DNA of 7,814 bases from Candidatus Poseidoniaceae archaeon. GTDB lineage: Archaea; Thermoplasmatota; Poseidoniia; Poseidoniales; Poseidoniaceae. This document shows positions 1-6,100 of this stretch, in pieces (position 1 is the stretch's first letter; the number at the start of each line of letters is the position of its first letter). The stretch covers positions 1 through 7,814 of the forward strand of contig DUKK01000045.1 in the NCBI GenBank assembly GCA_013329355.1, in the 5' to 3' direction. The notes beneath the pieces were generated by a model, which was given only the letters and a program-made list of their open reading frames with translations, was not told where the DNA came from and did not search any database. The position numbers were made by a program, and so were the translations under genes.

Positions 1-621
1 CTCACGAAACTCAGTCTAAGACTGCCGGAAATTTATCGGAGTATGAAAAGAAGAGCCCAAACAATTTCGTCAAAGGATGCTGGGATATTTATCACTCGAT
101 TAGGTGTTGGTCCAGGCGATGTGGTTGTAGAAGCGGGTTTGGGGAGTGGTGGGCTATCCTTACACCTTGCTCGTGTATTGGGTAACTCAGGAACGCTGAT
201 TACCGTCGAAAGTAGAGATGAGCATGCTGAGGTCGGTCTTGAAAATCTTGCCAGAGCAAGAGATTGCCTTCCAGAATTTCCTAACCATCACCACTTATCA
301 GGAGATATTGAGTTATTAAGCGAGAAAATCGCGGAATTATCTGGACAAATCGATGCAATAATCCTTGATTTACCTGATCACAAGTCGGCGATAGATGCTG
401 TCAACAAGCTACTTTCAGATGGTAGCAGAATTGCTTGCTACTGTCCGGTAACCAGTCAAATAGAACGCGCTTGGGAAGCATGTGAGGCTAATGGACTAAC
501 AGTCGAATGGGCTGGGGAGATGATGGAAAGACAATGGGGGCGAGCCTCAAAGGGTGGCATCCGCCCGGTGAATGGGCCTTTTGGTCATACAGCATTCTTA
601 TTGATTGCTCACAAGCGATAA
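1..621 (+). CDS. trmI: tRNA (adenine-58-N1)-methyltransferase TrmI, 5'-truncated by the window edge
   Basis: TrmI uses S-adenosylmethionine to methylate N1 of A58 in the tRNA T-loop; archaeal enzymes of this family can also modify A57. The frame is open from base 1, and the residues before the first ATG (position 43) already read like the family ('LPEIYRSMKRRAQTI...KDAG'), so that ATG is internal. Visible in order are the pre-Rossmann 'KRRAQTISSKDAG' segment, SAM motif I 'VVVEAGLGSGGLSLHLAR', an acidic motif II 'ITVESRDEHAEVG', the 'DAIILDLPDH' catalytic-face motif and the C-terminal 'RPVNGPFGHTAFLL' block typical of TrmI/GCD14. The family is about 250 residues long and 206 are present here, so the missing part is probably the small N-terminal beta domain. 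The TAA stop at 619-621 directly abuts the stop of the opposing gene. The family call is secure; the true start lies outside the window. Confidence 0.92.
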   Translation, partial: LTKLSLRLPEIYRSMKRRAQTISSKDAGIFITRLGVGPGDVVVEAGLGSGGLSLHLARVLGNSGTLITVESRDEHAEVGLENLARARDCLPEFPNHHHLSGDIELLSEKIAELSGQIDAIILDLPDHKSAIDAVNKLLSDGSRIACYCPVTSQIERAWEACEANGLTVEWAGEMMERQWGRASKGGIRPVNGPFGHTAFLLIAHKR

Positions 622-1320
622 TCAGAACTTTTGGTTTTCTACCACTCTAATCTTTTTGTCACACTGCGGGCAAGTGAACTTAAACGGTGGCTCACTACCC
701 CTCGGGACGCCAAGTTTTGCTTCACAGAATGGGCACAGTACTTTGTTGTCCGGTGTCATTCGGCATTCATTGGATTTCAATTTATGAGCCTGAACAGTCT
801 TTTCTTCCTTCTTTTTGGGCTTCTTATCTGGTTTATCTGCGGAGTTGTCACCACCTGCTTCTTCGAGAGTTGCAGCCACAGATGACAGCGTCCTGCGTTT
901 ACGCAGAGTGTTCATTAGGATTAGTAGAAACACTGTTAAGGCCCACCCTCCAAACATAATCGAGATAGTCTGTTGCGCATCCAATTTAATGCCAAGCGGC
1001 AACTCAACACCGTTTGGCGGAAGTTCTGGCCCGTCTACAGTTATGGCTAATTGATTGGCTGATTTTTGTTGGTAGGTTACCCCATCGATTTCAATAGATG
1101 CAGAAATATCCAGTAGAGCAGACTCAGATTCAGAGATTCTTGATGTAATGAGTAACTTAAATTCTGTCGATTGGCCGTTGTTAAGTGTGAATTCTTTGGA
1201 TTCCGTTTCAGAACCAGAAGGTGTGACGGTAAAATCAAATAGCGACTCATCGATACCAAGAATTGTTATGCTGCCTAATATTGGAGCATTGGCTAGATTT
1301 CTAACTGTAATTGTTGTCGA
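622..1320 (-). CDS. C-terminal part of the modular surface protein (end of module 8, transmembrane anchor, zinc ribbon), downstream of an in-frame TGA
   Basis: This stretch of 232 sense codons lies in exactly the same frame as the large surface-protein gene and follows its TGA directly. It has no ATG or GTG start before the membrane span; the first TTG is at 1002, deep inside the stretch. It begins mid-module ('STTITVRNLANAP'), matching strand B of the modules before the stop. Then come the rest of a beta-sandwich, a proline-rich hinge (GPELPPNG), one membrane span (about 913-969, 'MFGGWALTVFLLILM') followed by LRKRR, and a Lys/Asp/Glu-rich linker. The end is a CPFC...CPQC zinc ribbon (codons 661-735). 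Known topology rules put the ribbon in the cytoplasm. It is best read as the anchor of the upstream protein, cut off by a nonsense codon, readthrough or a base error, and not as an independent gene. Confidence 0.8.
   Translation of the reverse strand, partial: STTITVRNLANAPILGSITILGIDESLFDFTVTPSGSETESKEFTLNNGQSTEFKLLITSRISESESALLDISASIEIDGVTYQQKSANQLAITVDGPELPPNGVELPLGIKLDAQQTISIMFGGWALTVFLLILMNTLRKRRTLSSVAATLEEAGGDNSADKPDKKPKKKEEKTVQAHKLKSNECRMTPDNKVLCPFCEAKLGVPRGSEPPFKFTCPQCDKKIRVVENQKF
628..660 (+). terminator. possible T-rich archaeal terminator downstream of trmI
   Basis: Just after the trmI stop, the plus strand carries three T tracts: TTTT at 629-632, TTTT at 635-638 and TTTTT at 653-657. 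Archaeal RNA polymerase often terminates at oligo-T tracts without a hairpin, so this is a plausible trmI terminator. The same bases also encode the zinc-ribbon end of the opposing gene (Lys/Asn codons give T runs on this strand), so the tracts may be incidental. Confidence 0.3.
661..735 (-). other. C-terminal CPFC...CPQC zinc ribbon
   Basis: Two CPxC knuckles 17 residues apart (Cys codons at 733-735, 724-726, 670-672 and 661-663), with 'KLGVPRG' between them and 'KKIRVVENQKF' after them, look like a small rubredoxin/zinc-ribbon fold. All four ligand cysteines are present. It is predicted to lie in the cytoplasm after a charged linker. Similar ribbons are common at the ends of Marine Group II membrane proteins (recalled family knowledge, not checked here); the partner is unknown. 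Confidence 0.75.
913..969 (-). other. single transmembrane segment of the surface protein
   Basis: About 19 hydrophobic residues run from TISIMFGG to LLILM and are followed at once by NTLRKRR, a positive cluster that marks the cytoplasmic side. With the N-terminal signal peptide this predicts a type I protein whose modules all face outward. The span lies after the in-frame TGA, so the product terminated at 1321 would lack it. Confidence 0.8.
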
Positions 1321-1323
1321 TCA
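1321..1323 (-). other. in-frame TGA splitting one continuous surface-protein reading frame
   Basis: This is the only stop codon between 622 and the start near 4665. The frame continues without a shift on both sides, and the protein on both sides belongs to the same Ig-like module. Counting back from the conserved Asn of the 'TV.N' strand, the stop sits eight positions before it; modules 3, 5, 6 and 7 have Thr, Val, Val and Ile there. TTA, TCA, GGA, AGA, CGA and TGG are each one base away from TGA. Whether the stop is genomic cannot be decided from this sequence alone. Confidence 0.9.
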
Positions 1324-4300
1324 GCCTCCTGAAGAAGCCATGGATAATGTTTCATCAGCAAATGAAATTTCTGCAATACCATCGCTGTCCCAATTAGGTT
1401 CAACAGTATAGAATTCTACTACCTCCAACACATAATCGCTTCTTGCATTACTAGTAACTCTAAATGTAAAGGATGATAGCCCGGCGTCTTCATCTGAATC
1501 GACAACACAGTTCCAAGAGTACGCCTGTGATGAGGTTCCCGCCGACAGAGAAAATATTTCTGATAAATCGCAGTCCTCACCAATAGTTGTCAGGGTAAAC
1601 TGGTCCTCACCTGTTCCAGTGTTGGTTACTACTACATCACCGGTTATTGTTTCACCCGGCTTAGCACTATCATCTGCTGATAATACCGTGATTTGGGCAC
1701 TAGCCTGAATTGGCAAAATCTTGAAGGCAATTCCAGAAGAAACTGTATCGTCATTCGATGAGGTTACTACGATATTGACATCACAACCTGTTGAAGGAGC
1801 ACCCGCTGCACGTTCTCGGATAGTGATGGTAACAGCCTGTGTCGATGACGGTTCAAGATTTACCGAAGTAGTTGACAACGCGGTATCGAACCAAATTGTC
1901 GCATTGTTGTTGCCCTCCGCAAAATCTAATGACACAAAGAATGTATCCGAAGCAGAGCCTAAGTTGGTCACTTCAAAGGTGTAGGTTACTTCAGAGATAG
2001 GCCCGGCAGCAATATTGTTGTTTATTGAATTGACCGTCAAGCCCACACTGTCCGCAACTTGTAATTCTAGGTTCAATGACTGTGAGAAATCAGCCGATGA
2101 GTACGAAACTGTTATTCCGTATGCGCCAGATTGAGCAGTTGAAATCATACTTACACTCATCGCTACACTCAATGTTGTGCCGGCATCTAGGTCAACTTCA
2201 ACATCGGAAAATGTAACCTCTGCTCCTGTTGGTAGGCCAGATACTGAGGCACTCAATTCTAAGTCCATGGTCCCCATATTGCTCAAATCCAATGCAACAT
2301 CAACAGATTCACCAGGCTTAGTTGAGATTCTACCATCCAATGGCCCATTTAGGCTAAATTCTGCAACGGGTTGAACATCAAAACTAGCGGTTATTGTGCT
2401 TGATAGAGATGCGTAGTTGACAATGAATATCTGGTCGTAAAGTCCGACTACACCATCCGCCACATCCGTAGTTAGCGTCCATGCCCCCACAGCACCTGAT
2501 GATACATTGACACTAGTTGCACCAACTATCGAGCTTTGCAGCGGAGATCCGTCTGCAACGTCCAAGTAAAATTCAACCGTTTCGCTACCGTTATTGTAAA
2601 TTCTTATTTCGTATTGCTCGGCGTTTTGAGGGGTTAATGCAACAGGTCCTGTATTAGGAATATACAGCTCGAATTCCACAAGCTCATCAACATCTAGGGT
2701 AAAAGAGAACGGGTCTGGTTCGTAAGTGTAATCCCCATACATCCCTTCTCCAGTCAATGATATTACACATCCATCAGCTTGTGTGGCGGTTGCATCTACC
2801 TCTACAGTCAAACCGATACCTGCTACATCACCCGGTGATAAACCTTCGATTTGCGCGTCGATTAATTGGACAACACACGGACCGGAATCCACTGATAACG
2901 CCCAGTTCAAATCTAATTCAGCATTGCCAGTATTGGTGACTTGAACAGATGTGGTTGTTATTTGCCCAGGGATAAAATCAGCTGATTGGTCAAGGAACGA
3001 GAAACTAAGGTCGTTCTCAGGAACCACTTCGATGACGAAGGTGTAGCTGTTAGAACTATTGCCATTAGCGGAAGCAGAAAATAGATTGAAGCCATAAAAG
3101 CCCGGAGTAGCATCGCTTGGGACTGTTACTTGAATGGAAGTCTGCTGGGTAGTTGCTGCCGGTATATTGCTTAGTTCTTGGTCAGCAAATACCAAATTCC
3201 ATCCCGGGGGTATATTTCTTGCCTGATTTTGCAGGGAAGGGCCGGAAGATTGTTCCCAAGGATATGAGATATTACTGGTCTGATTGAATACTGTATCATC
3301 CGCTGCCTGCTGAAGGGCCAATTTATCAGCGGCTGGCAAGGCGATAGAATCATTAGTCTCAACCGTGAAATTCCCAGTCATCGAGGCATAGATGATACAA
3401 GCAGCAAGGTATGAACCAGATAGTGACGGGTTGATGCCATTATTGTCATATAAATCATAGAAACTGGTTCCGGGTAGTTCAGGAATGGCACCAGAATCTA
3501 ACACGCTTTGGTAGACATTAGCAAATCCAAGGCCAACAGGAGCAATCCATACGTTGCGTGTTGGTGTAGTCATATTGTTATGATAATCAACATACCCTTG
3601 ACGCAGGCGTTCTTGCATTGTTGGATAATCAGGGTAGATGAACGCATTAGTTACATCACCACTGCGGTATCCCCAAGTCATCATCAGCATGATTTCTGAA
3701 CCCTCAGATTCTACTGCGTTTGCGATATGGATTCCGCTAGTATTACTAGCAATCCACTCTTCATCTGTTCGGTTATAGCCTGGTATTTGACTTTGGTCCT
3801 GTAAAATTACATAATCCCAATCGTGCCCAGAATCTCTAAGCGATGTATTCCAAACATCACCGCTAGTGTTAATGTTATTCCAGTGATTCTCGAACGATAG
3901 TGACCCGGCTGTGTTTGCGATGGTTGAGTTATGTTCACCTACAGAGTTGAACATGTCAGCGAGTATCGTTTCCAAGTTATTTGTGTGGATGAAACTATCA
4001 CCGTATATCAGAACATTCTCAGGGACATCAACTGCTGACGAAGTAGTATTATTTTGCGAGCCGGTGTTGTTTGAGTGATTGGCCCAAAAACCGCTGAGGT
4101 CTGGCTCTGCATCAACCGCCAATAGTATTGTATCGGGAGCATTACCATCGTTGTTAACATCAACTGAAAAACTAGTGGTAGTACCTGCAAGCATCTGCTG
4201 CAGTGGACCGTTAACACTGTTGAATGCTAAAGATGAGGCGTATGAAGGCTCAACGGTTAGAGTGGAGGTTATGGTATTGTAGAATTGGTCGCCATATTCG

Positions 4301-4665
4301 CTTACATTAATGACAAAGCTACCACTATCTGCTGGCATTGCATCGATTCCTAGCACTACAGCTATGTCGATGGTTGTAGATTGGGTCGGAATCACATCGC
4401 CGGTGGTTTCACTGGCGAGAGTTACTGTCCAAGCATTGCTTAAATGGACGGTTTCTACGCTGATATTGTAACTCGTGGTATAATCCCCGGCATTCTCTAT
4501 TGTCAGAGTAATATTTGTTGAGTCACCACCTTGTATTGCGATGTGAGGGTTGTCTAGAGTAAGTAATACGGGGTTACTTGCTGATGCACTGCCAATCATA
4601 GGGGTAGTGCTGGCAAGTAGCATCAACGCTACAAATAATATTGCTTTGGATGCGCTACGCGACAT
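1321..4665 (-). CDS. large secreted modular protein: signal peptide, Ig-like modules and nested SGNH-hydrolase-like domain; ends at in-frame TGA
   Basis: The protein has 1114 residues from the ATG at 4665. A TTG seven codons upstream (4686) is also open, but the ATG gives a compact signal peptide (SRSASK, then AILFVALMLLAS, with a likely cut near residue 29). Repeats of about 105 residues follow, each with a 'V.V.N.G' strand (NNDGNAPDT, TNTGNAELD, SNMGTMDLE, TNLGSASDT, TNTGTGEDQ), resembling CARDB/NEW3-type beta-sandwiches. They lie at roughly 34-140, 146-548 (module 2, interrupted), 552-661, 663-767, 768-872, 873-987 and 988-1090, with module 8 beginning at 1091. Module 2 contains an SGNH-like domain. 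Cys597/633 and Cys1032/1053 could form disulfides within modules. There are 21 N-x-S/T sequons, mostly in the N-terminal half. It probably stands on the cell surface and binds or processes an extracellular polymer; the substrate is unknown. It lies 67 bases downstream of metK on the same strand. Confidence 0.85.
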   Translation of the reverse strand: MSRSASKAILFVALMLLASTTPMIGSASASNPVLLTLDNPHIAIQGGDSTNITLTIENAGDYTTSYNISVETVHLSNAWTVTLASETTGDVIPTQSTTIDIAVVLGIDAMPADSGSFVINVSEYGDQFYNTITSTLTVEPSYASSLAFNSVNGPLQQMLAGTTTSFSVDVNNDGNAPDTILLAVDAEPDLSGFWANHSNNTGSQNNTTSSAVDVPENVLIYGDSFIHTNNLETILADMFNSVGEHNSTIANTAGSLSFENHWNNINTSGDVWNTSLRDSGHDWDYVILQDQSQIPGYNRTDEEWIASNTSGIHIANAVESEGSEIMLMMTWGYRSGDVTNAFIYPDYPTMQERLRQGYVDYHNNMTTPTRNVWIAPVGLGFANVYQSVLDSGAIPELPGTSFYDLYDNNGINPSLSGSYLAACIIYASMTGNFTVETNDSIALPAADKLALQQAADDTVFNQTSNISYPWEQSSGPSLQNQARNIPPGWNLVFADQELSNIPAATTQQTSIQVTVPSDATPGFYGFNLFSASANGNSSNSYTFVIEVVPENDLSFSFLDQSADFIPGQITTTSVQVTNTGNAELDLNWALSVDSGPCVVQLIDAQIEGLSPGDVAGIGLTVEVDATATQADGCVISLTGEGMYGDYTYEPDPFSFTLDVDELVEFELYIPNTGPVALTPQNAEQYEIRIYNNGSETVEFYLDVADGSPLQSSIVGATSVNVSSGAVGAWTLTTDVADGVVGLYDQIFIVNYASLSSTITASFDVQPVAEFSLNGPLDGRISTKPGESVDVALDLSNMGTMDLELSASVSGLPTGAEVTFSDVEVDLDAGTTLSVAMSVSMISTAQSGAYGITVSYSSADFSQSLNLELQVADSVGLTVNSINNNIAAGPISEVTYTFEVTNLGSASDTFFVSLDFAEGNNNATIWFDTALSTTSVNLEPSSTQAVTITIRERAAGAPSTGCDVNIVVTSSNDDTVSSGIAFKILPIQASAQITVLSADDSAKPGETITGDVVVTNTGTGEDQFTLTTIGEDCDLSEIFSLSAGTSSQAYSWNCVVDSDEDAGLSSFTFRVTSNARSDYVLEVVEFYTVEPNWDSDGIAEISFADETLSMASSGG
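3262..4014 (-). other. SGNH/GDSL-hydrolase-like domain nested in Ig-like module 2
   Basis: This domain covers about residues 218-468 of the surface protein (numbered from the ATG at 4665). Block I is VLIYGDSF, with Ser224 as the expected nucleophile. A 'DYVILQDQSQIPG' strand follows (289-292 is QDQS), then 'MMTWGYRSGD', and finally the C-terminal block 'NNGINPSLSGSYLAACIIY'. The layout resembles the SGNH branch that includes DUF4886. In that branch the last block normally reads DGIHPS, supplying the catalytic Asp and His; here both positions are Asn (409 and 412). SGNH enzymes usually remove acyl or other ester groups from carbohydrates or lipids. With this substitution it may be inactive, a binding domain, or use another mechanism. 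The fold assignment is fairly good; activity is doubtful. Confidence 0.72.
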
Positions 4666-4732
4666 AAGACCAAGCCAACCCAGCAAGACTCCCCTCTTGA
4701 GTGAATCGGAGATTTGGACGATAATTCAGCCA
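4666..4732 (-). promoter_or_regulatory. short spacer between metK and the surface-protein gene
   Basis: This 67-base gap lies between the metK stop and the preferred ATG. It contains GAGGGGAG (about 4689-4696 on the minus strand), two bases before the alternative TTG start at 4686; this is purine-rich but too close to that TTG and too far from the ATG to be a standard ribosome site. I see no T-run terminator and no convincing TATA box, so cotranscription with metK is likely but unproven. Confidence 0.3.
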
Positions 4733-5977
4733 TCATTGGCTACTTTTCAGTGCTAAAATACGCTTCTCGTCAATCACTTCCCACGGGAAGTCTCCATCCC
4801 CGCTTGGCATACGACCGAAATGGCCGCCAGCAGCTGTCACGGAGTATATTGGAGCTTGGAGATTCAAGTCTTTGGCGATTGCACCTGGCCTGAAGTCAAA
4901 TACTTCTTTCACCTTGCTTGCCACAGTAATTTCATCCTGCTGCGATGTTCCGAAGGTTTCAACCCTGACGCTCACTGGCTCAGCAACACCAATAACGTAT
5001 GCCAGCTGTATTTCGCATCTTGACGCCAAACCTGCTGCCACGACATGCTTTGCCGCCCAGCGGGCTGCATAGGCAGCGGAGCGATCTACTTTTGAGGGAT
5101 CTTTCCCCGAAAAAGCGCCGCCACCATGTCGGCCCATGCCACCATATGTATCGACAATAATTTTTCTTCCAGTCAGACCTGCATCGGCATAAGGACCACC
5201 CGGGTCAGCAAATCTTCCGGTGCCGTTAACAACTAATTTGTATCCTGTTGACAACAATTCTGCCGGAATTGAGTGTTCGACTACTTGTTGTCTTATTTGT
5301 TGCTCTATGAAGGAAAGTTCTCGTTCCTCTGAACCATCAAATTTATTTTTCAGCGCATTGTCATGCTGAATGGCGATAACGACTGTGTGAACTTTCTGGA
5401 TGTTTCCGGTTGTGTCATACTGAACAGTTACTTGTGATTTACCGTCAGGGCGAGCCCAGGGCAAAATCCCCTCTTCACGCACTGCTGTGAGTCGTCTTGA
5501 CAAGCGTTGTGAGAGCGCTGCGGCAAGTGGGAAATAACGTCCTTTGAGTTCTTCATATGATTCCGTTTCCTCGCATGCATAGCCAAACATCATACCTTGA
5601 TCACCAGCACCTTGGTTTAGACCATCTTTGTTGACACCCTGAGCAATATTTGCTGACTGAGTTGTAATATGAACTTGAACTTCACAAAACTCTGGATCGG
5701 TAGCATCCATTCCGATAGCATGAGAGGTGTAGCCAATCTTAGCTGCTGCCTGACGGGCAACTGCTTCGTAGTCTGGTATACGACCATCGAGCGAAACCTC
5801 ACCAGCAAGAACAATCAGACCTCTGTCTGCTTTACCTTTGACACAAGTCTCTACCGCAACCCGTGCATTATTATCAACTGCCAAACAGGCATCGACAATG
5901 GCATCTGAGATTGCGTCGCAGAGTTTGTCAGGGTGTCCACTAGTCACCGATTCTGAGGAAAACAACACATTGGTCAT
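4733..5977 (-). CDS. metK: S-adenosylmethionine synthetase, bacterial/eukaryotic type
   Basis: MetK makes S-adenosylmethionine from methionine and ATP in the cytoplasm, releasing phosphate and diphosphate. The protein has 414 residues from the ATG at 5977, chosen because 'LFSSESVTSGHPDK' then falls at the family's usual N-terminus (His15 and Asp17 in the active site). A GTG at 6031 would add 18 residues with no family match. Landmarks in order: GHPDK; GAGDQGMMFGYA (ATP/Met site); the central 'ADAGLTGRKIIVDTYGG'; and the P-loop-like 'GGGAFSGKDPSKVDRSAAY'. The C-terminal 'GHFGRMPSGDGDFPWE' is also canonical. The 'GRFADPGGPYAD' stretch is about one residue longer than the common GRFV-GGP form. 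All three MetK domains look intact. Most archaea use a very divergent MAT instead, so this type suggests transfer or a lineage-specific replacement. The downstream surface gene follows on the same strand and may share its transcript. Confidence 0.97.
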   Translation of the reverse strand: MTNVLFSSESVTSGHPDKLCDAISDAIVDACLAVDNNARVAVETCVKGKADRGLIVLAGEVSLDGRIPDYEAVARQAAAKIGYTSHAIGMDATDPEFCEVQVHITTQSANIAQGVNKDGLNQGAGDQGMMFGYACEETESYEELKGRYFPLAAALSQRLSRRLTAVREEGILPWARPDGKSQVTVQYDTTGNIQKVHTVVIAIQHDNALKNKFDGSEERELSFIEQQIRQQVVEHSIPAELLSTGYKLVVNGTGRFADPGGPYADAGLTGRKIIVDTYGGMGRHGGGAFSGKDPSKVDRSAAYAARWAAKHVVAAGLASRCEIQLAYVIGVAEPVSVRVETFGTSQQDEITVASKVKEVFDFRPGAIAKDLNLQAPIYSVTAAGGHFGRMPSGDGDFPWEVIDEKRILALKSSQ

Positions 5978-6100
5978 AACGGGTTGCGGCGACAACCACT
6001 TTATGAATGAATCGTAAAATTTAGTTTTCACTTATTCTTAATAGTCATAAAAATAGTTTGTATTCTCTTTTGATAATTATCTCCGATTAGCGAACCTTTG
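5978..6100. promoter_or_regulatory. divergent promoter region between metK and aspS
   Basis: This AT-rich 123-base spacer must hold the promoters of both genes. On the plus strand, GATAATTATC (6072-6081) is a perfect 10-base palindrome resembling an archaeal TATA box. Its centre is about 25 bases before the aspS ATG at 6101, the spacing expected for a leaderless transcript. On the minus strand, TAAATTTTA (about 6015-6023) and CATAAAG (about 5999-6005) are weaker TATA candidates for metK. No clear Shine-Dalgarno sequence precedes either ATG. These are pattern readings only. Confidence 0.45.

Noticed and set aside
43..621. trmI starting at the ATG at 43
   Set aside because: That Met lies inside the conserved 'SMKRRAQTI' segment and the frame is open to base 1 with family-like residues before it.
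622..1002. Independent 126-residue membrane/zinc-ribbon protein starting at TTG 1002
   Set aside because: The frame is open back to the TGA at 1321 with module-like sequence throughout, and TTG 1002 falls in the hinge just before the membrane span. It is a fragment of the larger protein.
1077..1259. 60-codon minus-strand frame
   Set aside because: It is an out-of-frame shadow within the module continuing after the TGA.
1321..1323. TGA read as selenocysteine
   Set aside because: The local sequence is a beta-sandwich strand with no redox motif, other modules have aliphatic or Thr residues there, and I see no strong hairpin next to it. Archaeal selenocysteine use is known mainly from certain methanogens and some Asgard/Lokiarchaeota lineages.
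5978..6031. metK start at GTG 6031
   Set aside because: The added 18 residues have no counterpart in the family, whose N-terminus matches the ATG at 5977 closely.
5978..6100. SAM-sensing riboswitch upstream of metK
   Set aside because: The leader is short and AT-rich, with only a 5-bp hairpin and none of the multi-helix cores of known SAM riboswitches.
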